A program made the translations under genes and the position numbers. A stretch of DNA of 64,000 nucleotides from Crocinitomicaceae bacterium TMED114 (GTDB taxonomy: Bacteria > Bacteroidota > Bacteroidia > Flavobacteriales_D > Sanyastnellaceae). The stretch spans positions 66,402 to 130,401 of the forward strand of contig NHFP02000005.1 of assembly GCA_002172485.2 (NCBI GenBank), in the 5' to 3' direction. The notes beneath the pieces are model-generated. The model was not told the DNA's origin and searched no databases. It saw nothing but the letters and a program-made list of their open reading frames with translations. Of the stretch, positions 15,951-24,368 are shown in pieces (positions within the stretch are counted from its first letter, which is position 1; every line of letters starts with the position of its first letter).

Positions 15951-18122
15951 TCAGCGAACGACGAGTCGCAGGGACGTGTCCGCGCCACCCTCCGTCAGGA
16001 GTTGGCCGACGTAGGTGCCGGTCGCGAGGGTGCTGAGGTCCACGGTTTGCTGGCCGGTTCCCTCCCTGATGAGGACAGTCTGGCCGAGCAGGGTCTGGAC
16101 CGTGAGCGTCCAGGATGTGCTGCCGGAGAGTCCGGTCAGGCGAACGGACCCTGATGCCGGATTCGGGACGAACTGGACGCGGTCGAGGCCGTCGGTCTCG
16201 GCGATGTCCGACAGGGTGCAGACGACCACACCGAGTACGTCCTCTGCAGGCTCGTTCTGCTCGACTTGGTCGACGATGACATTGCCCTCCTCATCTTCCA
16301 CGCGATAGCTGTATTCCGAGGGGTAGAAGCCGCCGCTGACCTGGAAGTCGACGTCGTCTCCGTTCTGGATGTCGACGTAGCCGATCAGCGTACGTCCATT
16401 GAACCAGTATCCGCCAATGGCGTCGGCCAACACGGGGCCATCGTACACAAACAGGCTGGCCAGATCCCATCCGCTGAATTCGGACAGGAGGGTGACCTTG
16501 AGCCGGCTGCATTCGGGCTCGACTTCACAGGCCTTCAGACCGTAGACTCCCGCTGCGGATCCGTATTGGTTGCTGGAGTTGGCGGGCGAATCCGAATCGA
16601 ACAGGACCGTGCCCTCGGCGTCGACGACCTCGAAGTTGCCGGGCCATCCATTGAATTGGGAGATGTAGTTCATGTCGACGACGGAGCCCTCATTGACGGC
16701 AAAGGCGAAGCTGTTGGAGAACCCGTCCAGGACGGTGGGTTCGCCCACGAGCACGTTGTCGACCAACACCTGCATGACGCCATCCCAGCCTTCCCCGCCG
16801 GGGGCGTTCATGTTGAGCGTCCAGGTGTCGCAAGTGCCCACAGGGTTGGGGAACTCGTAGTCGATGACCTGGTTTACCACATGCACGACACCATTGTATG
16901 CCAGGAGGTCGGGCACGGTGACTTGGGCGTTCTCGACGAAGATGCCGTCGTCGTTGACAAACGTGGTGATGTTGTCGCCTCCGTAGCTGATGAGCAGGCC
17001 GTTGTTCATCAACTGGTCGCTGGTGAGCGGCGTTTCCACGATGTGGCGCCGCAGGATCTCGTCCCAATAGGGGGAGTCGAACAGATCGTCCACGTCGTCG
17101 AACCCGTTTTCCTCGGCAAAGGCGAAGATGGCGTCGTCGGTGGGGGCGAAGACGGTGAAGTGGCCGGGCGCGTCTTCGTTGTCGTTGATGACGGGTTGGC
17201 CGATGAGGTCGTCGTTGAGCAGGTTGGCGTTGATTTCCTGCTCGAACAGGCTGTGGTCCGGGCTGTCGACCACGATTTGGTACACGGTCGCCTCTGGGGA
17301 AGTGGAGGGGGCCATGCCGTAATCGATGACGTGAACGACGCCGTTGTCGGCCACGAAATCGGTGGCGATGATGTTGGCCCCGGCGATGGTCAATCCGTCC
17401 GCATTCTCACCCACCACGGCACCCTCCCCATTCAGGGTGGGCAGGACCATGCCGGGCTCGAGGTCGGCAGCGAGGTAGGTGCCCTCGATGAAGTGGTACT
17501 CCAGGATGTCCGCCAGATCCGGGATGTTGAGCATGTCGAACTGGTTCAGGTTCATCAAGTCCTGCAGGGCATTGATGGCGTCCACATCCGGCAGGAACAC
17601 CGTGTAGTCCTCAAGGCCCTCCATGGCGGCGAGGCAGTTGGGGCAGTTGTACTGCATGGCCCAGAAGGCGGCGAAGACGTCGGGCATGTCCTCGAAGTTG
17701 CCGGCCCAGGCGTCGTTCAGCAGATCCAGAATGGTGAAGGCGTCGACGGTGATGGAGCCGACCATGCCAAGCTGGGCCTGGAAGCCGATGCTCGAGTCGA
17801 AGTGGTAGACCCCGGGGATGTCAAAGGTCACGACGCCCATGCAGGTGCCTTCTTCGGTTCCCTCGGTCTGATCGAGATAGAACTCGGCCGGGTTGTTCCA
17901 CGGCTCACCGGTGAGTGTGTTGGTGATGCCGTTGACGTCGTGCGTGCCCTGCACGTTGATGAAGGCGACCGTCTCACCGGGGAGGATGGTCAACTCCGAC
18001 GGTGCGAAGTCGTAGTCGGCCATCACGATGGTGTGGTCGGCCTCGCATTGCGCATGGAGCCGGGCCAGTGAACACAAGGTGAGGACCAGAAACAGGGTGC
18101 GGAAACAGCTGGTGCGCGTCAT
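15951..18122 (-). CDS. Secreted cupredoxin-like and fasciclin-repeat protein with T9SS domain
   Basis: 723 residues; start chosen at the signal peptide MTRTSCFRTLFLVLTLCSLA, although the frame is open 444 bases further. Residues ~27-127 are a cupredoxin fold (HTIVMADYDFAPSELTI, FINVQGTHDVNGI, GVYHFDSSIGFQAQLGMVG). The expected copper Cys and second His appear replaced by Ser110 and Gln115, while His61 and Met120 remain. Two fasciclin (FAS1) domains follow (~128-290 and ~295-450), the first with a CPNC pair, each ending in a VVHVI/VVHVV motif. Next is a less defined region (~455-640), and a T9SS sorting domain (FVPNPASGSV to the end) exports it to the surface. Probably adhesive or matrix-related. 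Single transcription unit. Confidence 0.8.
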   Translation of the reverse strand: MTRTSCFRTLFLVLTLCSLARLHAQCEADHTIVMADYDFAPSELTILPGETVAFINVQGTHDVNGITNTLTGEPWNNPAEFYLDQTEGTEEGTCMGVVTFDIPGVYHFDSSIGFQAQLGMVGSITVDAFTILDLLNDAWAGNFEDMPDVFAAFWAMQYNCPNCLAAMEGLEDYTVFLPDVDAINALQDLMNLNQFDMLNIPDLADILEYHFIEGTYLAADLEPGMVLPTLNGEGAVVGENADGLTIAGANIIATDFVADNGVVHVIDYGMAPSTSPEATVYQIVVDSPDHSLFEQEINANLLNDDLIGQPVINDNEDAPGHFTVFAPTDDAIFAFAEENGFDDVDDLFDSPYWDEILRRHIVETPLTSDQLMNNGLLISYGGDNITTFVNDDGIFVENAQVTVPDLLAYNGVVHVVNQVIDYEFPNPVGTCDTWTLNMNAPGGEGWDGVMQVLVDNVLVGEPTVLDGFSNSFAFAVNEGSVVDMNYISQFNGWPGNFEVVDAEGTVLFDSDSPANSSNQYGSAAGVYGLKACEVEPECSRLKVTLLSEFSGWDLASLFVYDGPVLADAIGGYWFNGRTLIGYVDIQNGDDVDFQVSGGFYPSEYSYRVEDEEGNVIVDQVEQNEPAEDVLGVVVCTLSDIAETDGLDRVQFVPNPASGSVRLTGLSGSTSWTLTVQTLLGQTVLIREGTGQQTVDLSTLATGTYVGQLLTEGGADTSLRLVVR

Positions 18123-18220
18123 GTTGGAAATACTCTCCACTGTACAAGCGTGACGCATCCCGGTATGTTCTTGCCAAATCAGGGGCATGAATGGCACATT
18201 GCCCCTGGCGGTGGAACGGG

Positions 18221-19045
18221 TCAGCCCATGATGTGGTAGCCGCCGTCGATGTGGCGGATCTCGCCAGTGATGTGCAGCCCGGGCTGCATGAGGTGCACGA
18301 TCTCGAGGGCGAGGTCGCGTGGCCCGGCATTGCCCAGTGGGCTCATGGATTCGGCCTTTTCGACATCGGACGGCTCGAGCGTCGCTGTGCCCGCCTTGCT
18401 GCCGAGGTAGGGCGAGAAACGCAAGGCGTTGACCCGGATGCCGCGACTGCGGCCCAACTCGTCGGCCAATTCGATGGTGATGCGCTCGAGCGCCGCTTTG
18501 GCGACGCTCATGTTGCGGTAGGGGTGGAAGGTGACTTTCTCCGCAGCGATGTAGCTCAGCGAGCAAATGCTGGCCCCATCGCGCAGGGCGCCCGTCTTGA
18601 GCAGGTGGTGGGTGATGCGGACCAGAGAGAAAGCCGAAACGCCCAGGGTGTCAGAGAACTCGGCCTGCGTGACCTCCAGCAACGGCTTGACCTGCTTGTT
18701 GCGGATGGTGCGGTCCATGGCGATGGAGTGCAGGAACCCGTCCAAATGGAGTCCGTTCTCCGCCAGGCCAGTCCCGAGGTCGGCCATGCTCTCCTCCTGC
18801 GTCGCGTCCAGGATGATGATGGGGGTGTCCTCGCCCAATTCGGCCTTGACCGTCTCCCGGAAGGCCGCTTCGTTGGCGGAGAGGTAGGCCTGGGCCTTGT
18901 CGGAGAGGTCCGTGTGGTGGGGTGTGACGCCGAGGCCGGCGCAGACGACCTGACCGCCCTGTTCGACGATGGCTTTGGCGGCGTGAAGGGCGAGGGAGCC
19001 GGCATCGGAAATGCCGGTGATGAGAAAGCGCTTGTCCTGAAGCAT
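18221..19045 (-). CDS. fabI: Enoyl-[acyl-carrier-protein] reductase (NADH)
   Basis: 274 residues from ATG 19045 (MLQDKRFLITGISDAGSLAL). It is an atypical short-chain reductase with the FabI pattern: ITGISDAGSLA nucleotide-binding loop, LDGFLHSIA, and the catalytic Tyr-x6-Lys in YRNMSVAKAALE after LSYIAAEKV. It catalyses the last reduction of each fatty-acid elongation cycle. It follows fabH with 2 bases between the fabH stop and its ATG, so the two are cotranscribed. The C-terminus GEIRHIDGGYHIMG is typical. FabI is the usual target of triclosan-like inhibitors. Confidence 0.92.
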   Translation of the reverse strand: MLQDKRFLITGISDAGSLALHAAKAIVEQGGQVVCAGLGVTPHHTDLSDKAQAYLSANEAAFRETVKAELGEDTPIIILDATQEESMADLGTGLAENGLHLDGFLHSIAMDRTIRNKQVKPLLEVTQAEFSDTLGVSAFSLVRITHHLLKTGALRDGASICSLSYIAAEKVTFHPYRNMSVAKAALERITIELADELGRSRGIRVNALRFSPYLGSKAGTATLEPSDVEKAESMSPLGNAGPRDLALEIVHLMQPGLHITGEIRHIDGGYHIMG

Positions 19046-19047
19046 GG

Positions 19048-20019
19048 TCAGACTTTGTAGAGGGCGGTGCCCCACGTCCATCCCGCGCCGACGGCGGCGA
19101 AGAGGAGGTGGTCACCCGGTTCGAATTCGGTGGAACGCCAGGTCTCGTCGAGGACGATGGGGATGGTGCCTCCTGAGGTGTTGGCGTAGCGGTCCATGTT
19201 GGTTTTGACCTTCTCCCAGGGCAGGCCCACGCGGCGGGCGACCTCCTCGAGGATCTTGATGCTCGGCTGATGCGGGAGCATGCAGGCCACATCTTCGATG
19301 GCCACACCGGTCTTGTCGAGCAGGGTGCCGATGGACTCGGGCACGGCCTTGATGGCGGTCTTGTAGACGGCGGGGCCATCCATCTGGAAGCAGTGTAGGC
19401 CTTGGGCGAGGGTCTCCTCGCTGGCTGGGCGTTCGGATCCGCCGGCGGGCACGGTGAAGCCGTCGCGGCCAGAGCCGTCTGTGTTCATGTCGAAGCCGAT
19501 GAATCCGCGGTCCTCCTCGGTGGCGGTCAGCAGGATGGCGCCGGCCCCATCTCCGAAAAAGACGGAGTCGCGTCGGTCCCAGTCGATGATGTTCGAGAAG
19601 GTGTCCGCTCCGATGACCATGACGTTGCGGTACAGGCCGGAGGCGATGAACTGGCAGCCGGTGGTCAACGCGAAGAGGGCGCCGGAACAGACGGCGGCGA
19701 TGTCGAATCCGGCGGCGTTCGTTGCACCGAGTTTCTCCTGGACCATGCACGCCGAGGCGGGAGCCGGTCGGTCCGGGGTGGCCGTGGCGAGCACGATGAG
19801 GTCCAATTCCGAGGCGGCCATGCCGGCCATCTCGAGGGCCCGTTGTGCGGCCTTTGTGGCCAATTCGCTGGTGGTCTCACCCTGGCTGATGCGGCGCTCC
19901 TTGATGCCGAGCCGTTCCTGGATCCAGGCATCGTTGGATCCGACGCGGTCGAAGTATTGGTTGGGGACGACGTGCTCGGGGGCGTACGAGCCGGTTCCGG
20001 CAATGATGGCGTTGGGCAT
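19048..20019 (-). CDS. fabH: 3-oxoacyl-ACP synthase III (KAS III)
   Basis: 323 residues from ATG 20019 (MPNAIIAGTGSYAPEHVVPN); the frame extends to 20079 but only this start matches the family. Catalytic triad visible: Cys111 in AAVCSGALFA, His in MLPHQPSIKI, Asn in DRYANTSGGTIP. It condenses an acyl-CoA starter with malonyl-ACP, starting fatty acid synthesis; in Bacteroidota the starter is often branched. LPHQPS and ANTSGGT depart a little from the common PHQAN and GNTSAAS forms. First gene of fabH-fabI. A TATCATTG element about 20 bases upstream on the minus strand is a candidate -7 box. Confidence 0.92.
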   Translation of the reverse strand: MPNAIIAGTGSYAPEHVVPNQYFDRVGSNDAWIQERLGIKERRISQGETTSELATKAAQRALEMAGMAASELDLIVLATATPDRPAPASACMVQEKLGATNAAGFDIAAVCSGALFALTTGCQFIASGLYRNVMVIGADTFSNIIDWDRRDSVFFGDGAGAILLTATEEDRGFIGFDMNTDGSGRDGFTVPAGGSERPASEETLAQGLHCFQMDGPAVYKTAIKAVPESIGTLLDKTGVAIEDVACMLPHQPSIKILEEVARRVGLPWEKVKTNMDRYANTSGGTIPIVLDETWRSTEFEPGDHLLFAAVGAGWTWGTALYKV

Positions 20020-20215
20020 GGCGCAAAAGAGAAGCGCCAATGATACATCTGTTTTTTTATCTAACTCACTGAAATTCAATCGTGGATCAAGTACACGAAA
20101 TGCATCGAACCAACTGAGTATGACACCATTGACCCAACGGCTTTATGAAGCTTTTGCCCCTAAATTTGAATAAGTCGGGGACCATCGTGGAAAGGGGCAG
20201 GTGTGAAATGAAAAC

Positions 20216-20234
20216 GGAGGCCACATGGGCCTCC
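20216..20234 (-). terminator. Terminator-like hairpin after the truncated minus-strand gene
   Basis: GGAGGCC-ACATG-GGCCTCC gives a 7-bp stem; on the minus strand it is followed by GTTTTCATTTC. It lies 28 bases after the stop at 20263, as expected for a former intact gene. Nothing else supportable is seen in 20020-20262 beyond the fabH promoter region. Confidence 0.6.
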
Positions 20235-20262
20235 ATTTCAGGATCAACAGATGTGTTTCGGC

Positions 20263-20640
20263 TCACTCATCGAGAATGCACCGCAAGCAGAGCCCATAGG
20301 CCGGATCCAAGCCTCCACAGGCATCGAAAAACCGGTCCTCCTTGATGTGCACAACGGGCACGACCGTTACGATTCCCTCGTGCTCAACGTCCCAGTAACG
20401 CGTCCAGAACCACGCGGACTGATCGGCGTTCAAGTTCAACGAGGAAGCAGGTGCCAAGGGGTCAATGATGCCGGCGGGTTGGGCACTAAAGCCGAATTTG
20501 TTGAACTCAACGTCCGTGAGGGAGAAGTCCCAATCGGTGGGGTCACAGAACTCGGCACCGGTCACATTCGACCAATCCGCGGTAGAGATGCTGCGCGTGT
20601 ATTGATGCAGTTGGCTGTATTCGTTGCCGGTGGACACGTC
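20263..20640 (-). pseudogene. 3' fragment of a secreted-type protein, 5' end lost
   Basis: A stretch of about 125 codons reads as real protein on the minus strand: DVSTGNEYSQLHQYTRSIST, then WDFSLTDVEFNKFGFS, DQSAWFWTRYWDVEHEG, and a Cys-containing end (FDACGGLDPAYGLCLRCILDE), followed by a terminator. Further upstream in the same frame (right of ~20640) the reading turns into the antisense shadow of the plus-strand fragment, so the true 5' part is missing. I do not recognise the family. Together with the neighbour, this suggests a deletion that joined two divergent genes, or an assembly error. Confidence 0.5.
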
Positions 20641-21207
20641 TGGTTTCCGGTCGAGAGCGGCTGGTACCGGGTCGAGTCGGTGTCCGGTCTGGGATGCCCA
20701 CTGGCCAGCGATTCTCTTCTGGTGTGCTGGTCGGTTGAGACTCCGGAGGTCATCCAGGATGCGGCGGGAGACCTGGTCATCGAAGGGAACTTCGCCTCGG
20801 TCCAATGGTGGGCCGATGACATGGAACTCGAAGGCGAGACGGGTCTGATCCTGACGGCTCCAGGTGAAGGCAACTACTCGGTGTGGGTCACGGATTTCTT
20901 GGATTGTCCTGGGGTGCAGTCTGATGCTGTGGTCTACGTTGGTGTAGGCGAGGGCGAACCGGACATGACGTGGAGCATTCACCCCAATCCGGTCGGAAAG
21001 AAGTTCACGCTGGAGGTGCCGCAAGATTGGCGGGGTTCACTGGCGCTGTTGCTGGATGCTTCCGGTCGCATCCTCGAAGAGCGAAGGGGGATGGGGACCA
21101 CCACACAATGGAGGGTGGACAGCCGTTGGCCCGACGTTCTGTTTCTCCGAATGCTCCATCCGGAGGGCAGAGGTCAGCGTGTGATTCGCGTGCTTCGAGA
21201 GCGATGA
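20641..21207 (+). pseudogene. 3' fragment of a T9SS-sorted secreted protein, 5' end lost
   Basis: From about 20641 the plus strand reads as good protein: WFPVESGWYRVESVSGLGCP is an Ig/PKD-like repeat end, then SVQWWADDMELEGE, and from ~20970 a complete T9SS sorting domain (WSIHPNPVGKKFTLEV through VIRVLRER). The frame is open leftward to 20251, but that part is only the antisense of the minus-strand fragment. No signal peptide or start is present, so the protein could not be exported. The breakpoint with the opposite fragment is within a few codons of 20640. Confidence 0.55.
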
Positions 21208-21306
21208 AGTGGTGATTTGTGCCCCAATTTGTTCGTCATAGGACTCAGGATGGGCCTCAATGACGGGCCGGCTTCGGTTGGGGACACAAGCCAGTCCATC
21301 AGTCCC

Positions 21307-21314
21307 TATCTTAG
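21307..21314 (+). promoter_or_regulatory. Possible -7 promoter element of the trp leader
   Basis: TATCTTAG matches TANNTTTG at 7 of 8 bases and ends 4 bases before the leader-peptide ATG. If it is the promoter, transcription starts at or next to that codon. A TTG at 21278-21280 could be the upstream box, although the 26-base spacing is long. Confidence 0.4.
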
Positions 21315-21318
21315 AGCC

Positions 21319-21387
21319 ATGCAGCGGAACAACATCCAACAGTGGTGGTGGCCCTTCGAAAACGGAGGTGCGCGCGTGTACAGTTGA
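21319..21387 (+). CDS. trpL: Tryptophan operon leader peptide
   Basis: 22-codon open frame starting ATG 21319 and ending TGA 21385-21387. Codons 9-11 are TGG TGG TGG (21343-21351) within NNIQQWWWPFENGG, three tandem Trp codons in a very small frame directly before trpE. It also holds one Phe and one Tyr codon. A hairpin terminator lies 24 bases after the stop. This is the classical arrangement of a translated attenuator: slow reading of the Trp codons when Trp-tRNA is scarce would change the fold of the downstream RNA. No SD is evident; it may be translated from a leaderless transcript. Confidence 0.85.
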   Translation: MQRNNIQQWWWPFENGGARVYS

Positions 21388-21441
21388 TTTTTCAGACCAT
21401 CACACTCATCGCCCCCTCCACTCGAGGGGGTTTTTTGTTTT
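21364..21441 (+). promoter_or_regulatory. trp transcription attenuator (antiterminator and terminator)
   Basis: The terminator is CCCCCTC (21412-21418), loop CACTC, GAGGGGG (21424-21430), then TTTTTTGTTTT up to the trpE ATG at 21442. A competing pairing is available: GGAGG plus GCG at 21364-21372, inside the leader frame just after the Trp codons, can pair with CGC and CCTCC at 21410-21419 and take up the terminator's 5' arm. A ribosome stalled at 21343-21351 leaves 21364 onward free to form the antiterminator; a ribosome that reaches the stop codon covers it and the terminator forms. The antiterminator pairing was found by eye. Confidence 0.8.
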
Positions 21442-22791
21442 ATGACCTACACACTTCACCATCATCGGCAACTCAGTGATTCACTGACTCCGGTCCAGGC
21501 TTATCTCCTCCTCCGGGATGAAGGGCCCGCATCGTGTCTGTTTGAAAGCACGGATTACCACAGCCGGGAGGACGCCCACAGTGTTGTGGCCTTCGATCCA
21601 CTTGAGACATTGACCTTGACCCGCGAGGCCTTGAGACAGTCGGGGTATGCCGAGTCCATTGAGGCGTTTCTGGAGGGCATTGACTGTCCGGAGGCGAAGA
21701 CTCAAGGTGGATTCCTGGGCATTTATGGGACCACGGATTTCGAAGCGGTGGACGGCATGGATCCGGATGGACAGCCGCACCCAGGAGGGGGCGACAGCGA
21801 TGTTGTCGTGCAGTATTCCCTGTTTCGATTCGTCATGATTTTCGATCATTTCAAGCAAGTGTTGGAGTGTTGGGAGTTCTGTCCGGCAGGAGAGACTCCG
21901 GCATTGCCATCGCTCTTGAAGAGGCTCGCGTCACCCGCTCCGGCGCCGGCCCCGTTTTTCAAGTCAGGGGAGGTGGAGTCCAGTTTGACCCGGAGCCAAT
22001 TTGAGCAGATGGTGCAGGCTGGCATTCGGCAGTGCCATGAGGGTGAGGTGTTCCAAGTGGTGTATTCCCGGCACTTCGAGCAGGCCTTCACTGGAGATGA
22101 TTTTCAGGTGTATCGCGCTTTGCGGAGCATCAACCCGAGCCCTTTTCTCTACTATTTGGATGATGGAAACCGAAGGCTGTTTGGTTCCAGTCCGGAGGCG
22201 CAACTGTTGGTCCGCGACCGCATCGCCGAAGTTCACCCCATCGCCGGAACGGTGAAGCGCACAGAGTCAGAAGAGGAGAACGAAAGGGCCATCCAGGAAT
22301 TGAAGTCGAGTGAAAAGGAAAATGCAGAACACACGATGCTGCTCGACCTCGCGCGGAATGACCTCAACCGCAGTTGTCACCGCAGTGAAGTCAGCCGGTT
22401 CAAGGAGGTTCAACTGTTTAGCCACGTCATCCATCTCGTGAGCCATGTTCAGGCCCGGCTCCGAGAGGGAGTGCATGCCGCTCGAATTTTTGGGGACACC
22501 TTCCCCGCAGGCACATTGAGCGGGGCTCCCAAACTGAGGGCCATTGAGTTGATTGCATCACATGAACCTCATGCACGCGGGCTGTATGGAGGCGCAGTCG
22601 GATGTTACGGTCTGAATGGAGATTGCACCCACGCCATTGTCATTCGCTCATTCGTTTCCAAAACAGGCCGGTTGCATTATCAGGCAGGCGCTGGAGTGGT
22701 CATGGACAGCATTCCCGCATCCGAGGCGGATGAAGTAGAACGGAAGTTGCACGCCCTTGCCAAGGCCATGGATTTGGCCGAAACCATTTGA
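21442..22791 (+). CDS. trpE: Anthranilate synthase component I
   Basis: 449 residues. The chorismate-binding domain is at the C-terminal half (LYYLDDGNRRLFGSSPEAQL, VHPIAGTVKRTESEEEN, FPAGTLSGAPKLRAIELI, YGGAVGCYGLNGD), followed by YQAGAGVVMDS. CLFESTDYHSRED near residue 33 corresponds to the LLES tryptophan-feedback site, so allosteric inhibition by Trp is likely. With TrpG it turns chorismate and glutamine into anthranilate, the first committed step. The start immediately follows the attenuator U-run, so the terminator must be read through for the gene to be made. The next gene, trpG, begins 4 bases after its stop. Confidence 0.96.
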   Translation: MTYTLHHHRQLSDSLTPVQAYLLLRDEGPASCLFESTDYHSREDAHSVVAFDPLETLTLTREALRQSGYAESIEAFLEGIDCPEAKTQGGFLGIYGTTDFEAVDGMDPDGQPHPGGGDSDVVVQYSLFRFVMIFDHFKQVLECWEFCPAGETPALPSLLKRLASPAPAPAPFFKSGEVESSLTRSQFEQMVQAGIRQCHEGEVFQVVYSRHFEQAFTGDDFQVYRALRSINPSPFLYYLDDGNRRLFGSSPEAQLLVRDRIAEVHPIAGTVKRTESEEENERAIQELKSSEKENAEHTMLLDLARNDLNRSCHRSEVSRFKEVQLFSHVIHLVSHVQARLREGVHAARIFGDTFPAGTLSGAPKLRAIELIASHEPHARGLYGGAVGCYGLNGDCTHAIVIRSFVSKTGRLHYQAGAGVVMDSIPASEADEVERKLHALAKAMDLAETI

Positions 22792-22795
22792 TTCC

Positions 22796-23389
22796 ATGGC
22801 CATGCACACCACAGAAAAGACGGTGCTCATCATCGACAACTTTGATTCCTTCACCCACAACCTGGCGGCTTTGGTGGAAGAAGCCACGGGTTCACCCTGT
22901 CGGGTGATGCGCGCGGCAGAGGGCCGGCACAACATGGACGGGGGATGGAAGGCCGTCATTTTCGGTCCTGGGCCCTCCACCCCCGACGCTCATCCTGACC
23001 TTGTGGCCTGTCTCCGGTCCTTGCCGGAGGGAACGCCCGCGTTGGGCGTTTGCCTGGGCATGCAAGCGATGGCGGAGATCCATGGAGGGAGCATTGCGCT
23101 CTTGGATCGGCCCCGTCACGGCAAACTCAGAATGGTGAATGAGGTCAGGGCCTCCCACTCTTTCCAATGGCCGGAATGTCCCTTTCAGGTCGGCAGTTAC
23201 CACAGCTGGGTGGTCGATGGGGTGCCGGACGGTTGGAAGCCGACGGCACGCGATGACGAGGGATTCGTCATGGCCATGGAGCACGACACCTGCCCATGGG
23301 CAGGGGTGCAATTCCACCCGGAAAGCGTCATGACTCCATCGGGTCTCGAGATGATGGTTCACTTTCTCAATTCCCCTCGACATGATTGA
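22796..23389 (+). CDS. trpG: Anthranilate synthase component II (glutamine amidotransferase)
   Basis: 197 residues from ATG 22796 (MAMHTTEKTVLIIDNFDSFT); Met 22802 is an alternative, and the upstream extension into trpE is not credible. Class I glutamine amidotransferase: oxyanion loop FGPGPSTP, nucleophile Cys86 in GVCLGMQA, His-Glu in GVQFHPESV. It supplies ammonia from glutamine to TrpE. It overlaps trpD by 8 bases, suggesting translational coupling. There is no pabB-like gene nearby, so a shared role in folate synthesis is possible but not shown. Confidence 0.94.
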   Translation: MAMHTTEKTVLIIDNFDSFTHNLAALVEEATGSPCRVMRAAEGRHNMDGGWKAVIFGPGPSTPDAHPDLVACLRSLPEGTPALGVCLGMQAMAEIHGGSIALLDRPRHGKLRMVNEVRASHSFQWPECPFQVGSYHSWVVDGVPDGWKPTARDDEGFVMAMEHDTCPWAGVQFHPESVMTPSGLEMMVHFLNSPRHD

Positions 23390-24368
23390 CTTGAATCGCT
23401 TGAATGACATGAGGCGCCTTAACCGTTCGGAGGCACAGGCCGTCATGAATGACATGATGTCGGGGTCCATGTCCGATGTTCATCTGGCCGCGGCGTTGGC
23501 CTCTTTGAATCACCGCGAGCTTCACCTCGAGGAAATCCTCGGATTCCGGGATGCCATGTTGGAGCACGGCCAGACCGTGGATCTTGGTGGGGTGGCCTGC
23601 ATGGATTTCTGCGGAACCGGAGGGGACGGAAAGGACACCTTCAACATCAGCACGGCCACTGCTTTCCTCATGGGAGCCATGGGGGTGCCGGTGGTGAAGC
23701 ACGGGAATTACGGGGTGAGCAGCACGTGTGGGTCCAGCAATGTGCTTGAGAGCCTCGGTTATCGTTTTCCTCAGACAGCAGAGGACGCGAGGCGGTTGTT
23801 TGAACACAAGGGCAGTGTATTTCTCCATGCCCCATTCTTTCACCCGGCCATGCGCAACGTGGCCTCGGTCCGTTCGGCCTTGGGGGTTCGTACCCTGTTC
23901 AACATCATGGGGCCGCTGAGCAATCCGGCCTCTCCCACCCACCAGATGACGGGCACATTTGACCTGCGAACCCAGCGGTTGTATGCCTGGTGCACGGAAC
24001 GGATGGGCATCCAAGCGGCTGTGGTGCACAGTTTGGATGGGCACGATGAAATCTCGCTTACGTCCGATGTGCGCGTCTATTCGACCCGAAGCCACTTTCA
24101 CAAGGTGACCGTGGCGGACTTCGGATTGACGCCGTTGGTGCCGGGTGCCATTGGCGGTGCGGAGACTCCAGAGGACAACGCACAGCTGCTGTCCAATATC
24201 CTCAAAGGGGAAGGCACCGTAGACCAACGCCGTGTGGTGGCGGCCAATGCCGCCTTGGCCTTGACCGTATGGGATGCCGAGGCCACGCTGGACGCGGCCT
24301 TCTTCCGCGCCTTGAACTTCCTCGACTCCGGGCGTGCCTATGACCATCTTCAATCCTTGATTTCATGA
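23382..24368 (+). CDS. trpD: Anthranilate phosphoribosyltransferase
   Basis: 328 residues. Signature CGTGGDGKDTFNIST near residue 76 (phosphate/Mg binding), VKHGNYGVSSTCGSSNVLE and the anthranilate-channel segment FHPAMRNVASVRSALGVRT are all present. It joins anthranilate to PRPP. The family usually shows a KHGNR.S form; here it is KHGNYGVS, a small departure. It overlaps trpG by 8 bases and trpC by the ATGA-type 4-base overlap. Confidence 0.94.
   Translation: MIDLNRLNDMRRLNRSEAQAVMNDMMSGSMSDVHLAAALASLNHRELHLEEILGFRDAMLEHGQTVDLGGVACMDFCGTGGDGKDTFNISTATAFLMGAMGVPVVKHGNYGVSSTCGSSNVLESLGYRFPQTAEDARRLFEHKGSVFLHAPFFHPAMRNVASVRSALGVRTLFNIMGPLSNPASPTHQMTGTFDLRTQRLYAWCTERMGIQAAVVHSLDGHDEISLTSDVRVYSTRSHFHKVTVADFGLTPLVPGAIGGAETPEDNAQLLSNILKGEGTVDQRRVVAANAALALTVWDAEATLDAAFFRALNFLDSGRAYDHLQSLIS

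Noticed and set aside
18140-18154. CTGTACAAGCGTGAC upstream of the fasciclin gene as a fourth operator copy
   Set aside because: 10 of 15 matches and one arm destroyed; not distinguishable from chance.
20090-20106. AGTACACGAAATGCATC upstream of fabH, similar to the glucan-locus palindrome
   Set aside because: Only 12 of 17 bases agree, the arms are not complementary, and fabH has no link to glycan use.
20120-20173. 17-codon frame starting MTPLTQRLYEAFAPKFE downstream of the fabH promoter
   Set aside because: The opening looks faintly like a BolA-type N-terminus, but it stops after 17 codons and nothing further supports a gene.
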